Positions 1 through 8,939 of a stretch of 54,258 nucleotides of DNA are shown piece by piece. The DNA comes from PBB1 sp043738425 (GTDB lineage: Bacteria > Pseudomonadota > Gammaproteobacteria > Burkholderiales > Burkholderiaceae_C). The first letter of the stretch is position 1; every line of letters starts with the position of its first letter. Where the stretch lies: the NCBI GenBank assembly GCA_043738425.1, contig JAYUGJ010000016.1, positions 1 through 54,258 on the forward strand. Reading direction: 5' to 3'. The translations under genes and the position numbers were made by a program. Below the pieces are notes generated by a model. That model searched no databases. It worked only from the letters and a program-made list of their open reading frames with translations, and was not told the origin of the DNA.

Positions 1-5
1 AGGAG
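1..5 (+). promoter_or_regulatory. Ribosome binding site of rne
   Basis: AGGAG at the very start of the window lies 5 nt before the ATG at 11. It decides the rne start: an in-frame GTG at position 5 would overlap this site and is therefore rejected. The rest of the rne leader, which in many proteobacteria is long and autoregulatory, lies outside the window. Confidence 0.8.
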
Positions 6-10
6 TGCAC

Positions 11-3000
11 ATGAAACGCATGCTGATCAACGCGACGCAGCCCGAAGAGCGTCGCCTCGCCATCGTCGATGGCCAGAAACTGCTCGACTTCGAAACCGAG
101 ATCGAGGGCCGCGAGCAACGCAAGGGCAACATCTACAAGGCCGTCGTGACACGCGTCGAGCCCTCGCTCGAAGCCTGCTTCGTCGACTACGGCGAAGACC
201 GCCACGGCTTCCTGCCGTTCAAGGAAATCTCGCGCAACTATTTCCGCGAAGGCGTCGACGTGCGCACCGCGCGCATTCAAGACGCCATCAAGGATGGCGA
301 CCAGCTGCTGGTGCAGGTCGAGAAGGAAGAGCGCGGCAACAAGGGGGCGGCACTGACCACGATGGTCAGCCTGGCCGGTCGCTATCTGGTGCTGATGCCG
401 AACAACCCGCGCGGTGGCGGCGTGAGCCGTCGCATCGAAGGCGAGGACCGCGAGGAACTGAAGGAAAACCTCGACCAGCTCGAATACCCGAAAGGCATGA
501 GCCTGATCGCGCGCACCGCCGGCATCGGCCGCAGCGCGCCCGAGCTGCAGTGGGACCTGAACTACATGCTCAAGCTGTGGACCGCCATCGACGGCGCGGC
601 CAAGGCGGGCAAGGGAGCGTTCCTGATCTACCAGGAAAGCTCGCTCGTGATCCGCGCGATCCGCGACTACTTCACCGCCGACGTGGGCGAGATCCTGATC
701 GACACCGACGACATCTTCGACCAGGCCCAGCAGTTCATGAGCCACGTGATGCCCGAGACGGCGCACAAGGTGAAACGATACCGCGACGACGCACCGCTGT
801 TCAGCCGTTTCCAGATCGAACACCAGATCGAAACCGCGTTCGCGCGCACGGTGAACCTGCCTTCGGGCGGTGCGATCGTCATCGACCACACCGAGGCGCT
901 GGTCTCGGTCGACGTGAACTCGGCCCGCTCCACCCGCGGCAGCGACATCGAGGAAACCGCCACCCGCACCAACCTCGAAGCGGCCGACGAGATCGCGCGC
1001 CAGATGCGGCTGCGTGACCTGGGCGGCTTGATCGTGGTCGACTTCATCGACATGGAAGAGTCGAAGAACCGCCGCGAAGTCGAAAACCGGCTGCGTGATG
1101 CGCTGCGACCCGACCGAGCGCGGGTACAAGTGGGCGCGATCAGCAAATTCGGTTTGCTCGAACTGAGCCGCCAGCGGCTGCGCCCCGCGCTCAGCGAAGG
1201 CAGCCACATCACCTGCCCGCGCTGCAACGGCACCGGCCACATCCGCGATACCGAATCGAGTGCGCTGCAAATTCTGCGCATGGTGCAAGAAGAATCGATG
1301 AAAGAAAACACCGCCGCCGTGCACGTGCAAGTGCCGGTGGAAGTGACCAGCTTTTTGCTGAACGAAAAGCGCACCGAAATCACCAAGATCGAGCTGAAGC
1401 AACGTGTCACCGTGCTGCTGGTGCCGAACAAAAACCTCGACACGCCGAACTACCGCCTGGAGCGGCTGCGCCACGACGATCCGCGGCTGGAAAATCTGCA
1501 GGCTAGCTACACGATGATCGAAGAGGCGAGCGAAGAAACCGGCGTCACCCGCCGCGAAAAAACGGTGGCCAAACAAGCGCCGGTCATCAAAGGCGTGTTG
1601 CCTGAAACACCCGCCCCGGCAGCCCTACCCAAGCCGGTGGCCGTGCCTGCGCCGTTGCCTGCATCCGCATCGGCCCGCCCGATACCCGCAGCCGCTGTTG
1701 CGACCAGCGGCACCGGCTTCTTCGGTTGGATCGCGCGCCTGTTCGGCGGCGGCACCCCGGCGGAGCAACCGCGCACTGCGGCAGCAACCACCGTGAAGTC
1801 ACCGGCAGCCGCTACCGATAGCAAAAGCGAGCGTCCCCAGCGCGGTGAGCGCGGCGGCCGCGGTGGCCGCGGCGGCCGTGACGACAAGCGCAGTGGTGAG
1901 CGCGTTGAGCGCGCTGATCGCGGTGGCGAAGCCCGTGCGCCAGAAAGCCGTGCCGGTGGTCGCGGTGGTGACAGAGCCAACGAGCGAGGCGGCGAAAGAA
2001 CGAGCGAACGCGGGATTGAACGCGGCGGTGAACGCGGAAATGACCGCAACAACGAACGCCACAATACGCGCGGCAGTGCACGCGGCAGTGAACTTCGTGC
2101 CGACCGCACCAACGATGCGGCCCCCAGCGCAGACGCCGGCGCGCCGCGCATTGACATGCGCAACGAGATGCAGGTTGATCCATCCGGCGACGCTCCCGAA
2201 GGCACGCGGCGCAGCCCGCGGGCTGGCCGCAGTGAGCGGGCAGATCGCGAGCCGCGCGCGGCAGCTTCCAGCCCAGACACCAGCAGCGAAAGCACCGCCG
2301 ATTTCATGGACACCCAGCCGGCGTTGGGCGACGCAGCACCCGCAGCGCTCGATGGCGGCGAGGCCCGCGAAGGCAGCCGCCGCCGACGTCGCGGTGGCCG
2401 CGGCGGGCGTGACCGCGATGCAACGCGCACGGCCGTAGCTGACCAGACCGGCGACCGCACCAGCGAATACACCAGCGAACAACCCGACCGCTTTGCCGAC
2501 CGGGCCAACGCGCCGGGCGATCGTGCCGCGGTTCACGCGCCGGCAGGCGATCAATTGTTCGCGGCCGGCCCAGCGGCGGCTGCCGACGGCAACGGTATGG
2601 ACAGCACTGTGGGTACGGTGGGCACCGATACCAGCCAAGATGCGTATGCAGCACCGGCAGCCGAAGGCGCGGACACCAGCGCGGACATCGGTGCGGAACG
2701 CAGCGAGCGTGACGGCCGCCGCCGCAGCCGCGGTGGACGCGGACGCCGCGAGCGCACCGAGGTGCGCTCCCCGGGCGAGGCCGGCACCGACGGTGGTTCA
2801 GCGTCGGCCGACGGTTATGCAGCCGCCGCGCCGGTCGATCTCGACACTTCCACTGGCGATCATCCGGTGGCCGCTGCGGCATCGGGTGCCGTAACCGGTG
2901 CGGCAGCCCTCGGGTTGGCTGCATTCGCGGCCAGCCGCGTCGAAGCCGATCCGGCAGTCACGGTCGCCAACCACAGCGACCTTGATGCGGACAGGGCAGC

Positions 3001-3463
3001 ACCCACAAGCGTGAGCCGCGCAGCCACACCGGCTGCATACGAAACGGCACCTGCCGCGGCCGCGGTGACTCCAACGCAGGCAGCGGTGTTGGTAGCCGAA
3101 CCCGTGTTGGCGGCTGCACCCGCGCCGGCCTACGCCGAGCCAGCTGTCGCGCTGACTGCCGCGGCACCGGTACCGGTACCGGTTTTCACACCGTTGCCGA
3201 CTGCCGCACCCGCACCGGCACCCACCACGCCGTTTGTTCTGCCGACCGATGCATTGCACGCGGTCGCTGAAACCGCCGGTTTGCAGTGGGTCGGCTCTGA
3301 CGCGGGGAAGATTCGCGCCGTCCAGGCAGCCATGGACAGCGAGCCCGCGCCGGTGCGTGCCGGACGGGCACCCAGGTTAGTGACGGCAGTGCCAGACGAA
3401 CCGCTGGTGATGATCGAAACGGTTAAAGACCTGGCACAGGTCAAGCTGCCCTTCGAGCAATAA
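11..3463 (+). CDS. rne: Ribonuclease E
   Basis: Endoribonuclease that starts bulk mRNA decay and processes rRNA and tRNA precursors; scaffold of the degradosome. The 1150-aa protein begins MKRMLINATQ, as in E. coli RNase E, followed by the S1 domain (about residues 35-120). The catalytic aspartates are visible as D301 in SVDVNSAR and D344 in VVDFIDM, and the zinc link that joins subunits is CPRC at residues 402-405. After about residue 510 the protein becomes low complexity: an Arg/Gly/Glu/Asp-rich stretch (about 600-950) with degenerate R-G-G-E repeats, likely RNA binding, then an Ala/Pro-rich stretch. The last about 60 residues look ordered again (GLQWVGSD, ending KLPFEQ), which I recall as a conserved C-terminal motif in betaproteobacterial RNase E. 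The tail makes the protein longer than E. coli RNase E (1061 aa). Confidence 0.97.
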   Translation: MKRMLINATQPEERRLAIVDGQKLLDFETEIEGREQRKGNIYKAVVTRVEPSLEACFVDYGEDRHGFLPFKEISRNYFREGVDVRTARIQDAIKDGDQLLVQVEKEERGNKGAALTTMVSLAGRYLVLMPNNPRGGGVSRRIEGEDREELKENLDQLEYPKGMSLIARTAGIGRSAPELQWDLNYMLKLWTAIDGAAKAGKGAFLIYQESSLVIRAIRDYFTADVGEILIDTDDIFDQAQQFMSHVMPETAHKVKRYRDDAPLFSRFQIEHQIETAFARTVNLPSGGAIVIDHTEALVSVDVNSARSTRGSDIEETATRTNLEAADEIARQMRLRDLGGLIVVDFIDMEESKNRREVENRLRDALRPDRARVQVGAISKFGLLELSRQRLRPALSEGSHITCPRCNGTGHIRDTESSALQILRMVQEESMKENTAAVHVQVPVEVTSFLLNEKRTEITKIELKQRVTVLLVPNKNLDTPNYRLERLRHDDPRLENLQASYTMIEEASEETGVTRREKTVAKQAPVIKGVLPETPAPAALPKPVAVPAPLPASASARPIPAAAVATSGTGFFGWIARLFGGGTPAEQPRTAAATTVKSPAAATDSKSERPQRGERGGRGGRGGRDDKRSGERVERADRGGEARAPESRAGGRGGDRANERGGERTSERGIERGGERGNDRNNERHNTRGSARGSELRADRTNDAAPSADAGAPRIDMRNEMQVDPSGDAPEGTRRSPRAGRSERADREPRAAASSPDTSSESTADFMDTQPALGDAAPAALDGGEAREGSRRRRRGGRGGRDRDATRTAVADQTGDRTSEYTSEQPDRFADRANAPGDRAAVHAPAGDQLFAAGPAAAADGNGMDSTVGTVGTDTSQDAYAAPAAEGADTSADIGAERSERDGRRRSRGGRGRRERTEVRSPGEAGTDGGSASADGYAAAAPVDLDTSTGDHPVAAAASGAVTGAAALGLAAFAASRVEADPAVTVANHSDLDADRAAPTSVSRAATPAAYETAPAAAAVTPTQAAVLVAEPVLAAAPAPAYAEPAVALTAAAPVPVPVFTPLPTAAPAPAPTTPFVLPTDALHAVAETAGLQWVGSDAGKIRAVQAAMDSEPAPVRAGRAPRLVTAVPDEPLVMIETVKDLAQVKLPFEQ

Positions 3464-3474
3464 CCGCTGCCACA

Positions 3475-3526
3475 GCAGCCCACGAAAACGGCGCACCTCG
3501 GTGCGCCGTTTTCGTCGGTGGGCTGC
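3475..3526. terminator. Bidirectional intrinsic terminator between rne and nagZ
   Basis: Two 15-nt arms (3482-3496 and 3501-3515) are perfectly complementary around a CTCG loop. The arms begin and end in A4/T4 runs, so the hairpin is followed by a U-run on either strand. A second pair of outer arms (3475-3483 and 3518-3526) extends the stem imperfectly. It lies 18 nt after the rne stop and between convergent genes, so it can end both rne and the lepA-nagZ operon. Confidence 0.85.
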
Positions 3527-3548
3527 GCCACCGCGCGTGAAGTTCAGC

Positions 3549-4706
3549 TCACGGCAGGCGTTCCAGCGCGCGCTGGTAGGCCGGGTCATGCATCAGTTCG
3601 CTCCAGGTCAGCGGTGCCGACTGGGGCAGCAACGCCAGGCGGCGCTGTTCGCTGTCGACGTCGGCGTGCCAGTGGCCGACCGATCCCGAACGCGCCTGCG
3701 ATGCGAGCAGGCCCGCCAGCAGCGCATCGACTGCCGCGCCGCCGTCGACGCTCTGGTTGCACAGCAGCACCAGGTCACAGCCCGCGTTCAACGCAACCGC
3801 GGCCGCGTCGGTGTAACTGACCTCGACACCGCCGATGCGGCGCGCACCGGCCATGCTCAAGTCGTCGCTAAACACCGCACCGGTGAAGCCCAACTCATGC
3901 CGCAAGATGTCTTTCAACCAGCGCGGCGAAAAGCCTGCCGCATTGGCGTCGACCTTCGCGTACACCACGTGCGCGGGCATCACGCTGGCCAGGCTGGTGC
4001 TGAGCCATTCGTAGGGCCGCGCGTCGTCGGCCAAGATCACTTTCAACGACCGGTTGTCGATCGGAATCTCGGTGTGGCTGTCGGCACGCACGTGGCCGTG
4101 GCCGGGGAAGTGTTTGCCGCAATGCGACATGCCGGCACGCAACAGCCCGTGCAGCAAACTTTTGGCCAGCATCGTGACGACGCGTGGATCGCGGTGAAAA
4201 GCGCGGTCGCCGATGACGCTGCTGGCACCGAAATCGAGGTCCAGCACCGGCGTGAAACTGAGGTCGACACCGCAGGCGCGTAGCTCCGCTGCCATGACAA
4301 AACCGCAGGCGGTGGCGGCATCGGTGGCGGTGAGCGCATCGCGCATCCACTGCTCACCGAGCACGCGCATCGGCGGCAAATGGGTGAAGCCATCGGTGCG
4401 AAAACGCTGCACCCGACCGCCTTCGTGGTCCACACAAATCAGCACATCAGGTCGCACTGATTTGATTTCGGACGTCAGCTCGGTGAGCTGGTGGCGGTCT
4501 TGCCAGTTGCGCGCAAACAAAATCAGGCCGCCTGTGAGCGGGTGTCGCAGGCGACGCCGGTCAGCCGCAGTCAGGCTGAGGCCAGCGATGTCGAGCACCA
4601 CCGGCGCGTGCGGATCACGCAGCTCAGTCCGGGATGTTGTTTGGGCGCGTTTCGATTGTTTTGGGTCGGCCTGCGCGGCTTGGGTTTTTTTCATGGCGGG
4701 TTTCAC
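3549..4706 (-). CDS. nagZ: Beta-N-acetylhexosaminidase NagZ
   Basis: Cytoplasmic glycoside hydrolase family 3 enzyme that removes GlcNAc from 1,6-anhydro-muropeptides during peptidoglycan recycling. The family signatures are present: GGLILFARNW near the N-terminus, the substrate-binding DHEGGRVQRF, the catalytic-loop KHFPGHG and the nucleophile motif FSDDLSM. The 385 aa exceed the usual about 340, because about 35 residues rich in Lys/Gln/Thr precede the VLDIAGLSL core. The GTG at 4706 overlaps the acpS stop as GTGA, favouring translational coupling; an ATG at 4694 is an alternative start. It is the last gene of the lepA-nagZ operon. Pairing with acpS and pdxJ is common in betaproteobacteria. 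Confidence 0.93.
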   Translation of the reverse strand: MKPAMKKTQAAQADPKQSKRAQTTSRTELRDPHAPVVLDIAGLSLTAADRRRLRHPLTGGLILFARNWQDRHQLTELTSEIKSVRPDVLICVDHEGGRVQRFRTDGFTHLPPMRVLGEQWMRDALTATDAATACGFVMAAELRACGVDLSFTPVLDLDFGASSVIGDRAFHRDPRVVTMLAKSLLHGLLRAGMSHCGKHFPGHGHVRADSHTEIPIDNRSLKVILADDARPYEWLSTSLASVMPAHVVYAKVDANAAGFSPRWLKDILRHELGFTGAVFSDDLSMAGARRIGGVEVSYTDAAAVALNAGCDLVLLCNQSVDGGAAVDALLAGLLASQARSGSVGHWHADVDSEQRRLALLPQSAPLTWSELMHDPAYQRALERLP

Positions 4707-5110
4707 GGCCGATTTGACGGCGTAGTTTCGACGACCACCACACTGGTCGCGTAATCGGTTTCATCGGTCACGCTGACGTGCGCTTGCAGCCGGCGGTGGG
4801 CAAACCAGGCAGCCAGTTCACCGTGCAAAACGATGTGCGGCTGGCCGCTGGGCAAATTCAAAATCTCACAGTCGCGCCAACCCATCGGCAGACGCAAGCC
4901 CAAGCCGATGGCCTTGGAAAATGCTTCTTTCGCAGAAAAGCGGCTGCCCAGATAGCTGATGCCACGGGCGTCGACACGCGCGCGGCGGGCGCGAAAAACC
5001 TGCAGTTCTTGCGGCCCCAGCACCCGCTCAGCAAAGCGTTCACCGCGTCGCGACAACACCGCAGCAATGCGCCGCAGATCACACATGTCGGTGCCGATGC
5101 CGTAGATCAT
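4703..5110 (-). CDS. acpS: Holo-[acyl-carrier-protein] synthase
   Basis: Transfers 4'-phosphopantetheine from CoA to the Asp-Ser-Leu serine of acyl carrier protein; its likely substrate AcpP is encoded at 18617-18856. The 135-aa protein shows GIGTDMCDLRRI with metal ligand D8 and SRFSAKEAFSKAIG with E62, the two AcpS signatures. I chose the ATG at 5110 because MIYGIGTD matches the family start; the frame stays open 11 codons further upstream without family similarity. The last codons overlap the nagZ start by 4 nt. Confidence 0.93.
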   Translation of the reverse strand: MIYGIGTDMCDLRRIAAVLSRRGERFAERVLGPQELQVFRARRARVDARGISYLGSRFSAKEAFSKAIGLGLRLPMGWRDCEILNLPSGQPHIVLHGELAAWFAHRRLQAHVSVTDETDYATSVVVVETTPSNRP

Positions 5111-5189
5111 CTCGACCTGACTACCCAGCAGTAGGCAGACCACGCCGCCGCGGCAGCGCGCCAGTCACGGCGCGCCGGAACGTGACGCG

Positions 5190-5990
5190 TCACGGTGCGG
5201 TGGCCCGGTGGATGCAGCGCAGATAGTCGCGCACCGTTTCAGTCAAACCGCGCTCGAGCGCATCGGCCAGCAGCGCATGGCCTATCGATACCTCCTGCAC
5301 ACCGGGCACCGCGCGCAAAAAATCGGTCAGGTTGTCGCGGTTCAAATCGTGGCCGGCATTAAGTTGCAGTCCCACACGCAGCGCAGCGTCGGCGGTGGCG
5401 GTGAAGTGCGCCAACACCGCTGCGTGCTGCGCGGTGCCGTGCGCGCGCGCATAGCTTTCGGTGTACAGCTCCACCCGTTCGGCACCCAGCGCACGCACCG
5501 CGCGCATGGTGTCGGGCAGCGGGTCCATGAACAGGCTGACCCGCACACCGAGCGATTGCGCCTCGGCAATCAACGGTGCCAACGCGGCAGCGTCTTGCGG
5601 CAACCGCCAGCCGTGGTCGGAGGTCGCTTGCTCCGCACTGTCAGGAACAAAGGTGCATTGGTGCACCGGCAGTCCCTGCGCCTTGAGCTGGCGAACGAAG
5701 TCCATCAGGTTGTGCAGCGGATTGCCTTCGATGTTGTATTCGGCCTGCGGCCAGGCTTGCATCAACTCGGCCAACTCGAACACATCGTGCGGGCGTATGT
5801 GCCGCGCGTCTGGCCGCGGATGCACCGTGATGCCGCGCGCTCCGGCTTGCAATGCCAGGGTCGCGGCGCGGGTGACGCTGGGCACGTTCAGGGCGCGCTG
5901 ATTGCGCAACAGCGCCACCTTGTTCAGATTGACCGACAGCGCGGTGTGTCCGCGTTGGGCTTCGAGACCGGTGGTGAGCAGTGGGTTCAT
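5190..5990 (-). CDS. pdxJ: Pyridoxine 5'-phosphate synthase PdxJ
   Basis: Condenses 1-deoxy-D-xylulose 5-phosphate with 3-amino-2-oxopropyl phosphate to pyridoxine 5'-phosphate in the DXP-dependent vitamin B6 route. The 266-aa TIM barrel has the expected motifs ITVHPRPDARHI, FVPDSAEQ-TSDHGW, VSLFMD, VELYTESYA, LNAGHDLNRDNL and VSIGHALLADAL. The first strand reads LSVNLNKVALLRN rather than the LGVNIDHVATLRN type of E. coli, a variant I recall from xanthomonad-like PdxJ. The ATG at 5990 is preferred to a TTG at 6002; neither has a clear ribosome binding site. It lies between recO and acpS, its usual place. Confidence 0.93.
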   Translation of the reverse strand: MNPLLTTGLEAQRGHTALSVNLNKVALLRNQRALNVPSVTRAATLALQAGARGITVHPRPDARHIRPHDVFELAELMQAWPQAEYNIEGNPLHNLMDFVRQLKAQGLPVHQCTFVPDSAEQATSDHGWRLPQDAAALAPLIAEAQSLGVRVSLFMDPLPDTMRAVRALGAERVELYTESYARAHGTAQHAAVLAHFTATADAALRVGLQLNAGHDLNRDNLTDFLRAVPGVQEVSIGHALLADALERGLTETVRDYLRCIHRATAP

Positions 5991-6047
5991 GGCAGTCGGC
6001 AACGGCAGCAGGCAGTCACGCCGATGGGTGCGGCGTGCATGGGCGAA

Positions 6048-7007
6048 TCAAGTCGGGTCGGCATCGGCTGACGCAATCGGCTGCGCGGCGTTCGGCCGCA
6101 AATCGGCCGACATACGCAGCGTCGCAGTGCCGGTTGCAGCGGCTGCGCGCACCGGTAACGCGACCAGTGATTGCAAATCAACCATCACGCGCCGCGTGCG
6201 CAAGCCCTGCCCAGCCAGATGATAGTGAAGCAGCCCACGCAGCGCCGCCCGCCAATCGGGCAACGCACTGGCGCAGGCTTGCTGCGCTGCGGCCAGGCTG
6301 CCGTGCAGCAAGGCCGCTTGCACGCCGATCAGCGCAGCGCCTGCAAACGACGAGGCATCGTCCGGCCGCGCAGGCGCAACACCGGCCTCGGGCAGCAGCG
6401 CATAGCGGCGTTCAGGTTGCACCGCCTCGAGCGTGAGCGTGACCAGGCTGAGATCCGGCAACACGCCGAGCTGCTGCAGCAGCGTCAACTCGAATGCACG
6501 CAGGGCGGACTGCACCTGCGTGTCGTCGCGCATCGCCAATGCCGGCAGCGTCTGCACGTACGCATCGAACAACAGCGCATGGGCGTCTTGGCGCGCCAGC
6601 AGCTTCATCAACAGCTCGTTCAAGTAAAAGCCACTGAACAGCGCCGCACCGGTCAACATCGCGGCACCGCCGGCCCATTCGGCGCTGCGCAGTGTTTGCA
6701 CTTCAGGTGTCGGTGCGTCAGCGCGCTGACTGTCGACGGTGTCGGACTTGGGCGGACGACCCATCGCGATGTGCAGCCGTTGAAATGGCAGCAGCACCGA
6801 GCGCAACTGGGAGTAGGGTCGCTTCGCGCCTTTAGCCGCCACCACCAAACGGCCCTGCTCGCGCGTGAACACGTCGAGGATCAGGCTCGACTCGCTCCAG
6901 TCGTAGCGGTGCAGGACATAGGCTGTCAGCAGCGATGGGGCTTTGGCGAGCCGGCGTGTCGTCAACCGGCGAGCCCGCTCGGCAGCCGGCCGCCCGAAGC
7001 CGGCCAC
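6048..7007 (-). CDS. recO: DNA repair protein RecO
   Basis: Recombination mediator that helps RecR load RecA on SSB-coated single strands in RecF-pathway gap repair. The OB-fold start is recognisable around residues 28-60 (AYVLHRYDWSESSLILDVFTREQGRL...GAKRPYS), followed by the helical C-terminal part (LRAFELTLLQQLGVLPDL). No CxxC zinc cluster is seen, as in E. coli RecO. The 319 aa are longer than E. coli RecO (242) through an Arg-rich N-terminal extension and a spacer near residues 80-105. The start is a GTG with AAGGGG just upstream; a downstream start cannot be excluded. It lies 36 nt after era. Confidence 0.9.
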   Translation of the reverse strand: MAGFGRPAAERARRLTTRRLAKAPSLLTAYVLHRYDWSESSLILDVFTREQGRLVVAAKGAKRPYSQLRSVLLPFQRLHIAMGRPPKSDTVDSQRADAPTPEVQTLRSAEWAGGAAMLTGAALFSGFYLNELLMKLLARQDAHALLFDAYVQTLPALAMRDDTQVQSALRAFELTLLQQLGVLPDLSLVTLTLEAVQPERRYALLPEAGVAPARPDDASSFAGAALIGVQAALLHGSLAAAQQACASALPDWRAALRGLLHYHLAGQGLRTRRVMVDLQSLVALPVRAAAATGTATLRMSADLRPNAAQPIASADADPT

Positions 7008-7043
7008 GCCCCTTGCAAGCAGGAGCGCCGCGACCGGGGGGGC

Positions 7044-8030
7044 CTATTCATAGCCATAGCTGCGCAGGTGCGCCTCATCGTCGGCCCAACCCGAGCGCAC
7101 CTTGACCCACAGCTCGAGAAACACTTTGGCGTCCATTAATTTTTCCAGCTCCTGCCGCGCCTCGCTGCCGATGCGTTTCAACAAGTCGCCGTTGGCACCA
7201 ATCACCATGCCTTTGTGGGCTTCGCGCTCGACCACGATGCTGGCAGCGATACGCCGCAAACGGCCCTCTTCTTCGAACTTGTCGATCACCACCGTCGAGG
7301 TGTACGGCAGCTCATCGCCGGTCAAGCGAAACAGTTTTTCACGAATGATTTCGCTGGCCAGAAAACGGTCGCTGCGATCGGTCAGCGCGTGCTCTTCATA
7401 GAACCACGGCTGCTGCGTCAGGTACGGCTCGACGATGTGCAACAAGCGCTGAACGTCGGCGTCTTTCTTGGCGGTCAGCGGCACAAACTCAGCAAAGGCG
7501 TGGCGGTCTTGCATGCCTTTCAACCACGGTGCCAGTTCAGCGCGGCGGTGCACCTCGTCGAGCTTGTTGGCGATCAAAAATACCGGCTTGGCGTGCTCGC
7601 CGGTCGGCATCAGCGACAGCACCTTGGCGTCGTCCAAACCGAAGCGGCCGGCCTCGACGACAAACAGCACCACGTCGACATCGGCCAGCACGCTGTGCAC
7701 GGTTTTGTTCAGCGTGCGGTTCATCGCTGCGGCGTACTTGGTCTGGAATCCGGGCGTGTCGACAAAGACAAACTGCGACACGCCCTTGGTGCGGATGCCG
7801 GTGATGCGGTGTCGGGTGGTTTGCGCCTTGCTGGACGTGATGCTGACTTTTTGACCCACCAGCGCATTCAGCAGCGTGCTCTTGCCCACGTTGGGCCGGC
7901 CCACGATGGCCACCAAACCGCAGCGTTGCTGGCTGGTGGCGGTGGCGGTGGCGGTTGTGGTGGCACCCGCGTTGGCGACATCGTCAGGCTCCGCAGGCGT
8001 CAGGCTGGGTTCAATCAGGTGGGCAGTCAT
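7044..8030 (-). CDS. era: GTPase Era
   Basis: Ras-like GTPase that binds the 3' end of 16S rRNA and is needed for 30S maturation. The G motifs are in order: GRPNVGKST (G1), QTTRHRITG (G2), DTPG (G3), NKLD (G4) and TAK (G5), followed by a KH RNA-binding domain with VIGANGDLLKRIG. The protein has 328 aa against about 300 in E. coli, because about 35 disordered residues precede the G domain. They include a Thr-Ala dipeptide run encoded by a GTGGCG repeat (on the plus strand, about 7934-7957). It is the rnc neighbour, as in most proteobacteria. Confidence 0.97.
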   Translation of the reverse strand: MTAHLIEPSLTPAEPDDVANAGATTTATATATSQQRCGLVAIVGRPNVGKSTLLNALVGQKVSITSSKAQTTRHRITGIRTKGVSQFVFVDTPGFQTKYAAAMNRTLNKTVHSVLADVDVVLFVVEAGRFGLDDAKVLSLMPTGEHAKPVFLIANKLDEVHRRAELAPWLKGMQDRHAFAEFVPLTAKKDADVQRLLHIVEPYLTQQPWFYEEHALTDRSDRFLASEIIREKLFRLTGDELPYTSTVVIDKFEEEGRLRRIAASIVVEREAHKGMVIGANGDLLKRIGSEARQELEKLMDAKVFLELWVKVRSGWADDEAHLRSYGYE

Positions 8031-8197
8031 GGCGGGCAGTCAGGTAAGGAAATGAAGCAAGAACGCGTACTGTGAACCCATGGCCGGTCTCGCGTGGCGG
8101 TGGCGCACAAAACTAGCGGGGTCGGTTCGCAGTGTGCAAGCAAGTCGGCGCTCGGCTCACCAAGCGTCAACGGGTGTCAGCCAGCATCACTGCGAGC

Positions 8198-8896
8198 CTA
8201 GCGCTTACCGCCGGTCGGCTCGGCGCGTTGCAGCGCGTCGAGCATGCGCCGGGCGGCGTCTTGCTCACCGAGACGGCGCGATCGCCCCGCGCCGGTGTGG
8301 GTCAAATGCATCGACGGCACGGTGCACTCGACATCGAAGGTTTGGTCGTGCGGCTGGCCGTGGGTTGCACTGATGCGGTAGGTGGGCACGGGCACCCGGC
8401 GCGCCTGCAACCACTCCTGCAATTCGGTCTTGGCGTCTTTGGCCCAACCGCCTACGTCGGTTGCGTTGATGATGTCGCCGAACAAACGCTGCACCATGGC
8501 GCGGGCCGCGGTAAAGCCACCGTCGATGAAAGTAGCTCCGATCACCGCTTCAAGCGCATCTGCCAAGATCGACGGCCGGTGCGCACCACCGCCGCGCGCC
8601 TCGCCGTCGCCGAGCTTCAGCACCTCGGGCAAACCTTGCATCAACGCCACTTTGTGCAGCGTGTCTGCGCGCACCAGGTGCGCACGCACGCGGGTGAGTT
8701 CACCTTCGTCAGATGTCGAAAAATGCTCAAAAAGCAGGCTGGAAATGGCCAAACCCAGCACCGCGTCGCCTAAAAATTCGAGGCGCTCGTTGTGGTCGGT
8801 GCCATGGCTGCGGTGGGTGAGCGCCAGTGCCAGCAAACCGGCGTCCGCAAACGGGTGGCCAAGCCGGCGTTCCAAGGCACCCAAGCGTAGGTCCAT
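8198..8896 (-). CDS. rnc: Ribonuclease III
   Basis: Double-strand-specific endoribonuclease that processes the rRNA precursor and many mRNAs. The 232-aa protein has the signature NERLEFLGDAVL (residues 36-47, with the metal-binding acidic residues E40 and D44), the second acidic cluster DALEAVIGATFID, and a C-terminal double-stranded RNA-binding domain (ending about EQDAARRMLDAL). The ATG at 8896 begins MDLRLGALERRLGH, the family start; a TTG 9 nt upstream is rejected. 167 nt separate it from era; I see no gene there. Confidence 0.96.
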   Translation of the reverse strand: MDLRLGALERRLGHPFADAGLLALALTHRSHGTDHNERLEFLGDAVLGLAISSLLFEHFSTSDEGELTRVRAHLVRADTLHKVALMQGLPEVLKLGDGEARGGGAHRPSILADALEAVIGATFIDGGFTAARAMVQRLFGDIINATDVGGWAKDAKTELQEWLQARRVPVPTYRISATHGQPHDQTFDVECTVPSMHLTHTGAGRSRRLGEQDAARRMLDALQRAEPTGGKR

Positions 8897-8939
8897 ACAG
8901 CGCAATCAGAGGCGGGTGAGGCGGCTCACGCGAACCCGC

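Noticed and set aside
1840..2120. Repeat array in rne that could look like a CRISPR or tandem array
   Set aside because: The period is irregular, the units are codons for Arg-Gly-Glu, and no spacer or leader structure exists; it is a coding low-complexity region.
1507..2638. Long open frames on the minus strand opposite the rne tail
   Set aside because: They are shadows of a high-GC repetitive coding region; they encode Arg/Ala/Pro-rich strings without any family motif, and rne itself is certain here.
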